From assembly GCF_005404815.1 (NCBI RefSeq), contig NZ_BJDF01000016.1:1-64000 (forward strand): DNA of 64,000 nt, read 5' to 3'. Made by a program: the position numbers and the translations under genes. The DNA is from Companilactobacillus huachuanensis. Lineage in GTDB: Bacteria > Bacillota > Bacilli > Lactobacillales > Lactobacillaceae. Each line of letters opens with the position of its first letter. Position 1 is the first letter of the stretch. Below the pieces are notes generated by a model that worked only from the letters and a program-made list of their open reading frames with translations, ran no database searches and was not told the DNA's origin. This document shows, piece by piece, positions 29,792 through 39,195 of the stretch.

Positions 29792-30319
29792 ATGAAAGTT
29801 TACTTAATTCGTCACTCTCAACCAGATTTTAAACAAGTAGATCAAGCTGGTTACGTTGGCTATGGGCGCGACTTAACTCGCTTGACCCCCTACGGTATTA
29901 AAGTTGCGCAGAAAACGGCTCTAAATCCTATTTTCGACCAAATGCAGTTACTCTTGATTTCTCCATACACTAGAACCATGCAAACTGCCATGGAAATTGT
30001 CAAAACTCATCCTGCCTTACCCACCCAAGTTGAACTAATGCTGCACGAATGGCGGCCTGATTTGACTGGTCGTAAATTGACTGGCTATCCTCAGGTCAAA
30101 GCAGCGTATAATGATTATTTAAACAATACTCATAATTCGGATATGGATTATGAAACTGCTGAACAGATCATATCCCGCGTTAAATCGGTTCTAGATAAAT
30201 ATAAAAATGATTATGACTGTATTGGCTGTGTAACACATGGACAAGTTATTAGGCGGATGAAAGGTATGGATATGCAGACGCAAATTCCATATTGTGGAAT
30301 TTATCAGCTTGATTATTAA
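29792..30319 (+). CDS. Histidine phosphatase family protein (phosphoglycerate mutase-like)
   Basis: 175 aa. The catalytic LIRHSQPDF starts at residue 5 and the second histidine is in VTHGQVIRRM near 150. YTRTMQTA supplies the conserved arginine. Small members of this family remove phosphate from sugars, nucleotides or proteins; the substrate cannot be told. GGAGG is 8 bases before the ATG. The next gene follows after 15 bases. Confidence 0.85.
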   Translation: MKVYLIRHSQPDFKQVDQAGYVGYGRDLTRLTPYGIKVAQKTALNPIFDQMQLLLISPYTRTMQTAMEIVKTHPALPTQVELMLHEWRPDLTGRKLTGYPQVKAAYNDYLNNTHNSDMDYETAEQIISRVKSVLDKYKNDYDCIGCVTHGQVIRRMKGMDMQTQIPYCGIYQLDY

Positions 30320-30334
30320 TAGTTTTAACACTTT

Positions 30335-30694
30335 GTGCTATTTAAGTTTAGTGACTGCAAATTTATAAAACTCACTGGGGGATCAATCATCAAAAACTTT
30401 GATAAATCGCTACCTACTAAAGATAGTCGTGAACTTTACGATGAAAAACAAAAATTACCAAAACTTTTTAGAACCTACAATCGACGTCAATTCTTCGAGT
30501 TATTGATTGGCCTAGCCACCCTTGTTGTCCGTGGAATCGGAATATTGTTCCTAATTGCATCCCTAATGGATCTGTATTTCTTCTCGACAGTCTACAAAGT
30601 CAGAAATATGCACACTGGTGAAACCTTTTTGATGGAACGAAATGAATGGTCACATTATCGAAAATTGTATAAGGAACAGAACAAAAAGGCTTAG
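30335..30694 (+). CDS. Small membrane protein of unknown function
   Basis: Up to 119 aa from a GTG. One or two membrane segments lie at about 55-85 (FFELLIGLATLVVRGIGILF), with charged ends. The start is uncertain: the only purine-rich site (TGGGGGA) lies inside the frame, with ATC rather than ATG, GTG or TTG at a suitable distance. Probably cotranscribed with the phosphatase. No family recognised. Confidence 0.65.
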   Translation: MLFKFSDCKFIKLTGGSIIKNFDKSLPTKDSRELYDEKQKLPKLFRTYNRRQFFELLIGLATLVVRGIGILFLIASLMDLYFFSTVYKVRNMHTGETFLMERNEWSHYRKLYKEQNKKA

Positions 30695-30794
30695 TTATAG
30701 CTAAAGTCTCTTTAAATTTGGTTAAAAGCTGGCCGTTTTATTAGACATAATAATTTCTGATGAATTCAAATTTTTAATTATAGGCAAATTACAT

Positions 30795-30852
30795 AAAATG
30801 AGTTGTATCACACCTAATGGACCAAATAATTAGGTGTAATACAGCTCATTTT
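30795..30852. repeat. ATGAGTTGTA inverted repeat, copy 3
   Basis: Arms AAAATGAGTTGTATCACACC and GGTGTAATACAGCTCATTTT, nearly perfect, extended by TAAT/ATTA. It lies between two convergent genes, beside cloverleaf copy I. Confidence 0.8.
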
Positions 30853-30943
30853 GTTAGTTTTAATATTTAATGATTGACACAAATGCTTTAAAAATAATTA
30901 TTGAAATACTTCTATAACCAATTACTTATTGCTTTTAAATATA

Positions 30944-31223
30944 CAGCATTAAATTTATTTACCAATTTAGTTAAATGGCAAGAGATTACAATTGGACATT
31001 CTTATTATTAAAAAACTAGTTGGAAGAGCTGAAAGTATTCATTTGCAGCGAAAGTGGCGTTAGAACTTTACTCTTACACCACCGGGCGTGTTGGAGACTT
31101 ACCGGTTTTTGGTAAGGCTTCAACCGAGATTCGAGACCGCCTTTTGGCTCGGATCGTACCGCGCAGCATATGAATACTTTCAGCTCTGGAAACGGAATAA
31201 TGCATCAAACTTTCAACCTTTAG
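30944..31223 (+). mobile_element. Cloverleaf MITE copy I, alternative left arm
   Basis: The cloverleaf (P3 tip CTTACC/GGTAAG, P4 GATTCGAG/CTCGGATC) and right terminus TTTCAACCTTTAG are clear. The left arm (TTTATTTACCAATTTAGTTA ... GGACATTCTTATTATTA) differs from copies B, E and G but matches copies N and P, so it marks a subfamily. The left terminal repeat is not recognisable. It ends 34 bases from the gntR stop. Confidence 0.85.
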
Positions 31224-31257
31224 TATGCAGAAAAAAATCATAACAAACTATATTTTT

Positions 31258-31971
31258 TCAACGTTTTTGAGTAATCGACACATAGGAATATCTTTCAGCA
31301 TGATACCAAGATTCTGTATATTCCAATGGCTTTTGTTCAATATCGTATAGCGTATCGACAACTTTTAAGGCAACTCCACTTTTTTTACCATACAAGCTCT
31401 CAGCAATTTCATCAACAACCTTGGTCGCACTGACAACTTCCTTATCGTACGAAAATTTCTGTAGATATTCTTGTTCCAAAATTCGATAAAATGAATCATT
31501 TTCAAAATCATATTTTTCTAAATTGGGAAATAATTCAACTGGCGTATAAATAATTTCATAAGCCACCGGCTGATTATTTGCCAATCTTAACCGCTTAATA
31601 CAATAGCAACGTGTTTCTTCTGGCATTCCCAACGTTAATCGCACAATTTCTGGTGGTACAACTTTCTTGAAACTCAAGACTCGGCTACTTGGTGTCAATC
31701 CTCGTTCTTTCATCAGCTCCGTAAAACTATGAATATACTGACTTTGTTGTAAGATACGCTTATTAATAAAAACACCTTTGCCCTTTTCCCGATACAGCAA
31801 TCCATCTGTTACTAAAATATCGAGTACTTGGCGTGCTGTCATTCGACTGACCGAGAAGCGTTCCATTATTTCCTTTTCAGTCGCAAATTTCTTATTATCA
31901 GCGGATTTCATATGTTCAATTTCAGCATGTAGTTGTTTCGTTATTTGTTTTGTCGAAAGTTTTGTGTTCAA
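31258..31971 (-). CDS. GntR/HutC-family transcriptional regulator
   Basis: 237 aa. N-terminal winged helix (EKEIMERFSVSRMTARQVLD) and C-terminal UTRA effector domain (about 95-232) that binds small sugars or their phosphates. Divergently transcribed from the SIS-domain gene, with palindromic sites between them, so it most likely represses that gene and itself. No PTS or hydrolase gene is adjacent to reveal the ligand. Confidence 0.92.
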   Translation of the reverse strand: MNTKLSTKQITKQLHAEIEHMKSADNKKFATEKEIMERFSVSRMTARQVLDILVTDGLLYREKGKGVFINKRILQQSQYIHSFTELMKERGLTPSSRVLSFKKVVPPEIVRLTLGMPEETRCYCIKRLRLANNQPVAYEIIYTPVELFPNLEKYDFENDSFYRILEQEYLQKFSYDKEVVSATKVVDEIAESLYGKKSGVALKVVDTLYDIEQKPLEYTESWYHAERYSYVSITQKR

Positions 31972-32020
31972 TTTAAGTCACTTCCCAGTTTCTTGATAAA
32001 ACCATTATATATTATTTCCG

Positions 32021-32083
32021 TATACATTATTGTATAAATTCAAAATTATAGTACAATCAATGTATAATTATTGTATATACAAT
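32021..32083. promoter_or_regulatory. Operator-promoter region between gntR and the SIS gene
   Basis: Two related perfect palindromes: TATACATTATTGTATA (32021-32036) and ATTGTATATACAAT (32070-32083). Between them TTGTAT (32030-32035), a 16-base gap and TACAAT (32052-32057) form a plausible promoter for the SIS gene. Both sites contain TGTATA/TATACA, as expected for a GntR-type dimer. Confidence 0.7.
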
Positions 32084-32108
32084 ATCAATTTGGAAGGAAC
32101 TTTAAATT

Positions 32109-32828
32109 ATGAATTTAATGCAGCAGTATTACCAAACTATTAATCGTGACATGAATTATGTAATTACTAACGAATCAGAATCTATCAAACAGGCATCAGA
32201 TATGATTGATAGCAGTGTTAATAACGGTCATAAAGTATACTTTTTTGGCACTGGTCATTCATATATTGTCGGTCAAGAAGTCTTTGCTCGAGCTGGCGGC
32301 TATGCTGACTTCGTCCCGATTTTGGAAAATGAACTGGGAATGAATCATGCTTTTAAGAGTACTCTGATTGAACGAACTACGGCATATGCTGATGTCATAA
32401 TGGGATTATATACTTTCAAAAAAGATGACGTTATCGTGATGACATCAAATTCAGGACGTAATGCTCTATTAATTGAGTTGGGATTACGTTTGAAAAAAAT
32501 CGGTGTTCATATTATTGGAATCACCGCTTTAGAGGCTTCAAAAAATAGTAAGAGTAGACACACATCCGGATTGCATTTGTATGAAATTGCCGATGTTGTT
32601 TTAGACAACCGTTCTGTTTATGGAGATGCAAGTATCAATCATTCAGACGACATCAAAACCTGCCCCACTTCAACTATCATGAGCTGCTTCATTGCCCAAC
32701 TCATTGTTAGCGACTTTGTTGAACGTCAAGTCCAAACTGGAAAAGATGTTCCAGTTTTCAGAAGTAGCAATATAGATGGTGGCGATGAATACAACGAAAA
32801 ATTATTCGATAAATATAAACGCAGTTAA
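32109..32828 (+). CDS. SIS-domain phosphosugar-binding protein (UPF0309-like)
   Basis: 239 aa. The SIS fold is shown by VYFFGTGHSYIVGQEVFARAG near 43-63 and VIVMTSNSGRNALLIE near 110-125. Related proteins act as phosphosugar isomerases or sensors. GGAAGGA precedes the ATG. Regulation by the divergent GntR protein is inferred from the operator sites. It appears to be the only gene in the unit. Confidence 0.85.
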   Translation: MNLMQQYYQTINRDMNYVITNESESIKQASDMIDSSVNNGHKVYFFGTGHSYIVGQEVFARAGGYADFVPILENELGMNHAFKSTLIERTTAYADVIMGLYTFKKDDVIVMTSNSGRNALLIELGLRLKKIGVHIIGITALEASKNSKSRHTSGLHLYEIADVVLDNRSVYGDASINHSDDIKTCPTSTIMSCFIAQLIVSDFVERQVQTGKDVPVFRSSNIDGGDEYNEKLFDKYKRS

Positions 32829-32987
32829 ACGTTGGGATAGTCAAACAGACCGTTAGGAAACCAGAAGAAGCTAGTAATTTAAAGACTCCCCACTTTTTTT
32901 GGCATTTCTTTCTTAACTTTAGTTATAGAAGCATCTTATTAATTATTTTAAAAGTTTTTTGTGCCCATCATTAAATATTAGAATTTA

Positions 32988-33044
32988 AAAAAATGAGTTG
33001 TATCTCACCTAATTATTTTTTTAAGTGTGATACAACTCATTTTT
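32988..33044. repeat. ATGAGTTGTA inverted repeat, copy 4
   Basis: Arms AAAAAATGAGTTGTATC and GATACAACTCATTTTTT, with inner TCACCTAA / TTAAGTGT. It may end SIS transcripts and lies beside cloverleaf copy J. Confidence 0.8.
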
Positions 33045-33130
33045 TGCGCTCTTTTTTATCCAATTTACTTATAATTAAAAATTATTAAAAATCCAAATCC
33101 ATCAGAAATTATTTTATCTAATAGAAAACA

Positions 33131-33326
33131 ATTAGTCGGAAGAGCTGAGAATATTCACCAGCTGTGGGTGTGGCGTTAGGACTTTACTGTTACACCACCG
33201 GGCGAGTTTGGAGCCTTTCCGGTTTATGGAAAGGCTTCAAACCGAGGTTCGAGACCGTTTCTCAGGCTCGAACCGGTCCGCATAGCAGGTGAATATTCTC
33301 GGCCCTGGAGACGGCAAACCTTTAAC
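33131..33326 (+). mobile_element. Cloverleaf MITE copy J
   Basis: Cloverleaf present without clear terminal repeats. P1 closes with CACC/GGTG. P3 reads GTTTGGAGCCTTTCC and pairs all along its length, including a C-G where most copies have an A-G mismatch. P4 is perfect (GGTTCGAG/CTCGAACC). It ends about 80 bases from the next stop codon. Confidence 0.85.
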
Positions 33327-33405
33327 CAAATTTCAGAAAATACCCTTTTTGTTAATCCTTACATTAAATGACCATATTTAAAAAAGCTAATATGTGCCGG
33401 ATCAC

Positions 33406-33813
33406 TTATTCGCTATAAGGGTGAATACAATCAGCCAAACGCGACTGAATATAATTTAGTTCTGTGCTTTTCAACTCACGACTCTCTTTAATTGTTTTAA
33501 CAAGTCCTAAAATGGTTTCTTTATCCATTTCATTACTCAAATCCAAACAATATCCATTGCGACGTAAGAAAAAGTCCATTGCAGCAATCGCTGTCTGGGT
33601 ATTATATTTATCAAAAATATCATCACAAATAATTGTGCAAAATAAATGTGTCAAATAAACGTTCAAATTGTCGAATTGCTTTAAAAATTCGACGTTACTT
33701 TGAAGTCGTTTCTCACTGAAGGTTATCTCTTCACTATCTTCAATGGCCAAATGAATTGCTACGATTTGGTCGTAAGTTAATTTTTCAAGTTTGTTATCCA
33801 TATTTACATCCAT
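33406..33813 (-). CDS. Fic/Doc-like protein lacking the catalytic motif
   Basis: 135 aa (or 131 from the second ATG). Residues about 53-90 (YLTHLFCTIICDDIFDKYNT then QTAIAAMDFFLRRNGYCLDL) resemble the core of Doc/Fic proteins, where HPFxDGNKR is followed by TA...AFL..NGY. Here the catalytic His and the GNKR phosphate loop are absent. It overlaps the HAD gene at its start and sits last in rel-dtd-HAD. No antitoxin-like gene is next to it. The relationship is judged by eye. Confidence 0.55.
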   Translation of the reverse strand: MDVNMDNKLEKLTYDQIVAIHLAIEDSEEITFSEKRLQSNVEFLKQFDNLNVYLTHLFCTIICDDIFDKYNTQTAIAAMDFFLRRNGYCLDLSNEMDKETILGLVKTIKESRELKSTELNYIQSRLADCIHPYSE

Positions 33814-34436
33814 TAAATTATTTTTTCGATTTCTAACAAATCGCTGACCTGATAATCATAATCAAAGTCAACTTTCTCTGAATTCAAGAGAATCGTCTGT
33901 GCCCCGACACTATGGCCAAAATCAATATCAATTTTACGGTCACCAACAACCCAAAGATCTTCTTTTTTGAGATCATACTTTTCAATCAAGTAATCTAACA
34001 TTTCTGAATCAGGCTTACGCTTAAAATCATCAGCAACAGTTACAATTTCCTTGAAGTAATGTTCAATGCCCAAGGACTTAGCCAATGGATAAATTGATTC
34101 ATCACGATGTGTCACAATAAATTGCATGTAATGTTTATCATCACAATACTTCAAAATATTTTTAATGTGAGGAATCAGGGTGATTCTATCGTGATAGTCC
34201 TTCTCATATCGATAATAACTAGCGTAGAAAACCTTAACGGCCTGTTCTACGTCCTCTTGGTCAGCCAATAATTCGGTGACAAATTTTCGTACTGAAGTCT
34301 TCTTGGCCTCTTTAAAAATCGTATCTTTAGACAAGCTAATGTCAAAGTTCTCGCGCAGAGATTTCTGTGTAGCTGAGACAATCCCCGGATAACTATTGGC
34401 AATAGTATCATCAAAGTCCCAAACAATGCTTTTCAT
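33813..34436 (-). CDS. HAD-superfamily hydrolase (phosphoglycolate-phosphatase-like)
   Basis: 207 aa. Motif I DFDDT at about 7-11, motif II FIVTHRDES, motif III lysine in RKPDSEML and motif IV VVGDRKIDIDFG are all present, with a helical cap between motifs I and II. The substrate is unknown. Two bases from dtd, so translationally linked to the rel-dtd unit. Confidence 0.85.
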   Translation of the reverse strand: MKSIVWDFDDTIANSYPGIVSATQKSLRENFDISLSKDTIFKEAKKTSVRKFVTELLADQEDVEQAVKVFYASYYRYEKDYHDRITLIPHIKNILKYCDDKHYMQFIVTHRDESIYPLAKSLGIEHYFKEIVTVADDFKRKPDSEMLDYLIEKYDLKKEDLWVVGDRKIDIDFGHSVGAQTILLNSEKVDFDYDYQVSDLLEIEKII

Positions 34437-34438
34437 AT

Positions 34439-34876
34439 TTATCTCTCCATTAAAATAGTCACTGGTCCATCATTAGTGAGTGATACTTGCATATCAGCAC
34501 CAAATTCTCCAGTTTCAACGGTCAAACCGTACCCTCTCAATAAATCATTGAATTGATCATATTTTTTACTTGAATCTGCAAAATTTCCAGCTCCAATAAA
34601 GCTAGGACGATTGCCATGCTTAGTATCTGCATATAGAGTAAATTGAGAAATGGATAAGATTTCACCATTGACGTCATTTATCGCTAAGTTCATTTTATCA
34701 TCAGCATCAGAAAAGACACGCATATTTGCTATTTTGTGTGCCATATATTCGATTATTTCGTCAGTATCAACATCCGCAAAAGCCACCAACAAACAAAATC
34801 CCTGATCAATTTGACCAAGGATTTTGTCGTCAACAGTGACTTTAGCTTGAGATACTCGTTGTATTACAACTTTCAT
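34439..34876 (-). CDS. dtd: D-aminoacyl-tRNA deacylase
   Basis: 145 aa, full length. SQFTLYADTKHGNRPSF and the C-terminal LTNDGPVTILMER are the two signature motifs of the active site at the dimer interface. It frees tRNA from D-amino acids and mischarged glycine. It overlaps rel by one base, the classic Firmicutes pair. Confidence 0.96.
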   Translation of the reverse strand: MKVVIQRVSQAKVTVDDKILGQIDQGFCLLVAFADVDTDEIIEYMAHKIANMRVFSDADDKMNLAINDVNGEILSISQFTLYADTKHGNRPSFIGAGNFADSSKKYDQFNDLLRGYGLTVETGEFGADMQVSLTNDGPVTILMER

Positions 34877-37110
34877 TAAGCTACCGTCCTCTTGATTTCA
34901 TAGACATTCGGGATATTCTTCAATTTTGAAATAATACTATCCAAATGTTCCTTATTATTTACACCAATGCTTACATGAATAATCGCCATTTTTTCTTTAT
35001 CAAGGCGACCGATCACATTATTGAGCGTATTAGTATTCGAGTTGATTACTTGCAAAACTTCATTGATCAAACCATTACGATTGAATGCATAAATGTCCAA
35101 TTCAGCTGTATAACGTTTTTCTTGGGTAACATTATCCCAGCTAACATCGATAAAACGCTTCTTTGCTTCTTCACTTTGAACATTTGGACAATCTGCCCTA
35201 TGAATTGTCAGCCCACGACCTTTAGTGATATAACCGACAATTTCATCCCCAGGAATGGGGCTACAACATTTAGCCAAACGAATTAATAAATTATCAATCC
35301 CTTGAACAGAAATGCTTGTATTAGCATTATTGCGCTCTTTTTTTAGTTTTGGACTGTCACTTTGAGGTTGAGTAATCTTATTGTCATCCGTATTAGTGAT
35401 AACTTGATCCTCAAGCTCTTTTTTCTCGGCTTCTTTCTTACGATCCGGATCTTCACTAACTAACTTGTGAACCACGTTTATTGGTGAAAGCTCGCCATAG
35501 CCTACTGCATTGAAAAGTTCATCAGGTTCGGTATAGTTGAAAATCTTCATAGCAATTTCCAAATGTTTCTTATCAAGATATTTTTTGCTCGATAGAGAAC
35601 GATTCTTCAATTCATTTTCAATTGATTCACGACCAAGGACAATATTTTCTTCACGGTCCTTAGTTCTGAAATAACGTTTGATTTTATTGCGGGCACGAGA
35701 AGTATAGACGACATTGACCCAATCACGACTTGGTGAAGAACTGGAATTTGTCAGCATTTCCACGATATCGCCATTTTTTAGTTGATAATTCAAAGGTACC
35801 ATGCGACCACTGATTTTGGCTCCAACAGAATGATTACCAACCTCAGTATGGACCTGATATGCAAAATCAAGCGTAACCGCACCCTTAGGCAATTCAATAA
35901 CCTCACCTTCAGGTGTGAACACATAAACTCGGTCATTGAAGATTTCGCCTTTCACTGACTTCATGAAATCAGAGGCATTATCAGAGTTTTCCTGTAATTC
36001 AAGAATTTCACGGAAAACATCGATCTTCTGCTCGTTGTCATCTAAATTGACGCCTTCAAAGTTGCCTTCTTTATAAGCCCAGTGAGCAGCAACACCATAT
36101 TCAGCAACTTGATGCATTTCAAAAGTTCTAATCTGCACCTCTAATGGTTGCCCTCCTGGTCCGATGATAGTCGTATGTAAGGATTGATAGCCATTTGCCT
36201 TTGGTACCGCAATGTAATCCTTAAAACGACCAGGGATTGGTTTCCATTTGGAGTGAATTGAACCAAGGACTGCATAACAATCCTTCACTGAATCAACGAC
36301 AATACGAATAGCCAGCAAATCATATAGTTCAGAAAATTGCTTGTGCTTATCACGCATCTTTTTATAAATCGAATAGATATGCTTGGGACGACCATAAATA
36401 TCATATTTGATACCTAAATCGTCGACATTCTTCTTGATGTAGTCAATTGCTTCCGCAATATAAGCTTCTCTTTGATCACGTTTGCTATTCATCAAATGAA
36501 CGATTCGGTAATATTGTTGGGGATTAATATAATGTAGCGATAGATCTTCTAGCTCCCATTTGATCTTGCTAATACCTAAACGATCGGCCAAAGGTGCATA
36601 AATTTCCAGTGTTTCATTAGCAATTCGACGTTGTTTATCAGGTCGTAAAGCCTTTAACGTTCTCATATTATGTAAACGATCAGCTAATTTAACCATGATG
36701 ACACGCAAATCCTTGGCTGTTGCTAAAAGCATCTTTCGGTGATTTTCAGCCAACAACTCTTGATGTGAGTGATACTTATACTTACTAATCTTAGTAACAC
36801 CATCAACAATGGTAGCAACTTGATCACCAAATAATTCGCGAACATCCCCTAATGTTACATTGGTATCTTCCACGACATCATGCAAATAACCAGCAGCAAC
36901 AGTGTATGGATCCATGTGTAATGAGGCCAAAATTTCTGCCACTTGAGTTGGGTGAATAATGTATGGCTCGCCAGTTGCACGTTTTTGTTCCTTGTGAACG
37001 TAAGCTGCAAACTGGTAAGACTTATTGACAAATTCGACGTGTTCATCATTCATGTATTCACGACAAATATCTAAAACTTCTTCTGGTGTATAATCTTTAA
37101 TTTTTTTCAT
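34876..37110 (-). CDS. rel: Bifunctional (p)ppGpp synthetase/hydrolase
   Basis: 744 aa. HD hydrolase domain with GYLHDVVEDT (about 75-84) and a downstream KLADRLHNMRTL, synthetase domain with GRPKHIYSIYKKM and YQSLHTTI, then TGS (VYVFTPEGEVIELPKGAVTL) and C-terminal ACT domains. It controls the stringent response. The HD motif is complete, so both activities are expected. Confidence 0.97.
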   Translation of the reverse strand: MKKIKDYTPEEVLDICREYMNDEHVEFVNKSYQFAAYVHKEQKRATGEPYIIHPTQVAEILASLHMDPYTVAAGYLHDVVEDTNVTLGDVRELFGDQVATIVDGVTKISKYKYHSHQELLAENHRKMLLATAKDLRVIMVKLADRLHNMRTLKALRPDKQRRIANETLEIYAPLADRLGISKIKWELEDLSLHYINPQQYYRIVHLMNSKRDQREAYIAEAIDYIKKNVDDLGIKYDIYGRPKHIYSIYKKMRDKHKQFSELYDLLAIRIVVDSVKDCYAVLGSIHSKWKPIPGRFKDYIAVPKANGYQSLHTTIIGPGGQPLEVQIRTFEMHQVAEYGVAAHWAYKEGNFEGVNLDDNEQKIDVFREILELQENSDNASDFMKSVKGEIFNDRVYVFTPEGEVIELPKGAVTLDFAYQVHTEVGNHSVGAKISGRMVPLNYQLKNGDIVEMLTNSSSSPSRDWVNVVYTSRARNKIKRYFRTKDREENIVLGRESIENELKNRSLSSKKYLDKKHLEIAMKIFNYTEPDELFNAVGYGELSPINVVHKLVSEDPDRKKEAEKKELEDQVITNTDDNKITQPQSDSPKLKKERNNANTSISVQGIDNLLIRLAKCCSPIPGDEIVGYITKGRGLTIHRADCPNVQSEEAKKRFIDVSWDNVTQEKRYTAELDIYAFNRNGLINEVLQVINSNTNTLNNVIGRLDKEKMAIIHVSIGVNNKEHLDSIISKLKNIPNVYEIKRTVA

Positions 37111-37133
37111 GAAATATTCACCCCGTTACAATA

Positions 37134-37156
37134 AAAAGCACTCAGCGAGTGCTTTT
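37134..37156. terminator. Terminator between membrane-protein gene and rel
   Basis: AAAAGCACTC / GAGTGCTTTT hairpin with a tetraloop, between the 37199-37537 gene and rel. It separates prmA-rsmE from rel-dtd. Confidence 0.8.
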
Positions 37157-37198
37157 AAGTTTACATATCATTATGATTAACTTATTGCTAATAAGCAA

Positions 37199-37537
37199 TT
37201 ATTTTTCTTTATCAAATAAGAAATAAATTAAAATACTTAAAACCAAGTATATACCTGCTAAAAAGTATCCATAGCGCCCATATTTAACGAAAACGCTGAT
37301 AACAAATATTACTGGAAAAATGACTAAATTATAAAAGGATAAGTCATATTTTTTAGAGAACCAACCAATAAAACTGGCAAATAAGATATTAATAATAAAG
37401 AACAGCCAGATAATACGATTTGTTCTACCCAGATGGAACAGGTTAAACAGAATCGGCATAATAAATACCAATATGATTGAGATTAATGCGATGTAAGTTG
37501 TTTTTGATTTTTCAACTTTATTCCAAATATTTTTCAC
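37199..37537 (-). CDS. Hypothetical four-helix membrane protein
   Basis: 112 aa with four predicted membrane spans (about 15-33, 40-58, 68-86 and 90-108) and few charged residues between them. No family recognised. It follows rsmE by 10 bases and ends at a terminator, so it belongs to the prmA-rsmE unit. Confidence 0.75.
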   Translation of the reverse strand: MKNIWNKVEKSKTTYIALISIILVFIMPILFNLFHLGRTNRIIWLFFIINILFASFIGWFSKKYDLSFYNLVIFPVIFVISVFVKYGRYGYFLAGIYLVLSILIYFLFDKEK

Positions 37538-37547
37538 GATTTGTTCC

Positions 37548-38297
37548 TCATTTTACTGTTAGTTCGTACTTATATGATAGCACTGATAAGAAGTACATGG
37601 GGGCTGTTTCTGCTCGCATGATTCGAGGTCCCAAACCAACTGACAAGAAATTAGCCTGATTTAGAAAATCAATTTCATCTGGAGCAAACCCACCTTCAGG
37701 TCCAAAAGCGCATAGAACTGACTTGTAACCTTGATTTAATGTTTGTGCTAATCGACTAATCTCGCCCTGTTTAGCTGATTCTTCATAGGCAACTAGATTA
37801 GCTTCTGCCTTATATTTCAGTAAGTCTGTCAAATTATCAACATAAATAACTTGCGGAATAATACGTCTCTTAGACTGTTGCGCTGCATTTTTAGCAATTT
37901 CTTGTAAACGAGCCAATTTCTTTTCGACAACATTTTTCTTCCATTTCATAATAGAATACTTGGAATCGAAGAAAATAATCGTCCTAGCGCCTAGTTCAGT
38001 CGACTTCTGTGTAATCCATTCAATCTTGTCCTTTTTCGATAATGAACAGGCAACGGTCACTGATACCGGCATTTCGGTACTAGGATTGTCGACTAACTCG
38101 ACAGTAGTTATGATTTTTGCGTCATCGACATCAATTTTAGTAATCGTTGCCACATATAATTTCTCACTGGTATCAACTAAGTAAACAACGTCACCATTCT
38201 TATGCCGCATAACCTTTGCCACATGTTTAAAGGTTTCTGGTTCGTCAATGACAAAAGTATTGCCACTGATAATATTTTTAACGAAGTATTGCTCCAT
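37548..38297 (-). CDS. rsmE: 16S rRNA (uracil-1498-N3)-methyltransferase
   Basis: 249 aa. N-terminal PUA-like part (DEPETFKHVAKVMRHKNGD), then a SPOUT knot with FGPEGGFAPDEID and VGLGPRIMRAETAP near the C-terminus, which binds SAM. It overlaps prmA by 20 bases. Confidence 0.95.
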   Translation of the reverse strand: MEQYFVKNIISGNTFVIDEPETFKHVAKVMRHKNGDVVYLVDTSEKLYVATITKIDVDDAKIITTVELVDNPSTEMPVSVTVACSLSKKDKIEWITQKSTELGARTIIFFDSKYSIMKWKKNVVEKKLARLQEIAKNAAQQSKRRIIPQVIYVDNLTDLLKYKAEANLVAYEESAKQGEISRLAQTLNQGYKSVLCAFGPEGGFAPDEIDFLNQANFLSVGLGPRIMRAETAPMYFLSVLSYKYELTVK

Positions 38298-39195
38298 CTT
38301 CCGCCTCGTACTCTTCTTTTCTTCTACAAATTAACGTTGACCAGCCTTTCAAATGGAAAGCTTCTAAGACCATAAAGCCTTGCTCTGACATCTGTTCAGT
38401 GATCAACGCTTCCTTTTCATTAATAATACCTGATAATACGACAAATCCGTTAACATTTAAATGTTCATCGATATCAGGAATGAATTGTTGAATAACGTCC
38501 GCCAACATATTGGCAACTATCACATCAACTTTACCATTAACACCATCAAGTAAGGAATTTTCAAATACTTCAATATCCTCACAGCCAGGGTTCAATTGAA
38601 TATTTTCCTTAGCTGCACGAACTGCCTCTGGATCGAGATCATAGGCTTTGATGTCCTTAACACCCAACAAACGTGCCTGAATTGACAAAATTCCTGAACC
38701 TGTACCAACATCATAAAGTGAATTGGCATCTCCCAAAATCAATTCTAAAGCTTGCATACATGAGTAAGTCGTCGGATGCGTCCCTGTTCCAAAAGACTTA
38801 CCCGGATCCATAACAATAATATGTTCATCATCATATTTAGGCTGATAATCGACCCAATTGGGTACGACCGTTAAATAACGACTAATTTTTACTGGATGAT
38901 AATACTGTTTCCATTCATTTTCCCAACTACTATCGTCAAGCTCACTGACAGAGACCTCAACACCGGCTATATTAAAGCCAAATTCAGGTAATTTTTTTAT
39001 TTGAGACTGTAAATTGTTTAGAATTGATTCATTATAGTTTTTTTCATCAAAATATGAATTAATTTTTGTTTTCACACTATCATTTTCATCATCAACCATT
39101 TCAGTTCCATTAGCGCCAACGCGCATAAAGACATCTGAAATAATTTCAGGATCAAAGTCATTCGGAATTGAAACTGATAATTTTTTCCAAAGCAT
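38278..39195 (-). CDS. prmA: Ribosomal protein L11 methyltransferase
   Basis: 305 aa. N-terminal L11-binding domain followed by the SAM domain with DPGKSFGTGTHPTT (near 134) and YDVGTGSGILSIQA (near 163); NML in VDVIVANMLAD is the catalytic-site triad of the family. First gene of prmA-rsmE. Confidence 0.95.
   Translation of the reverse strand: MLWKKLSVSIPNDFDPEIISDVFMRVGANGTEMVDDENDSVKTKINSYFDEKNYNESILNNLQSQIKKLPEFGFNIAGVEVSVSELDDSSWENEWKQYYHPVKISRYLTVVPNWVDYQPKYDDEHIIVMDPGKSFGTGTHPTTYSCMQALELILGDANSLYDVGTGSGILSIQARLLGVKDIKAYDLDPEAVRAAKENIQLNPGCEDIEVFENSLLDGVNGKVDVIVANMLADVIQQFIPDIDEHLNVNGFVVLSGIINEKEALITEQMSEQGFMVLEAFHLKGWSTLICRRKEEYEAEDGAILR

Noticed and set aside
33406-34436. Toxin-antitoxin pair from the Doc-like gene and its neighbour
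   Set aside because: The neighbour is a complete HAD hydrolase, not a DNA-binding antitoxin, and the Doc-like protein lacks catalytic residues.
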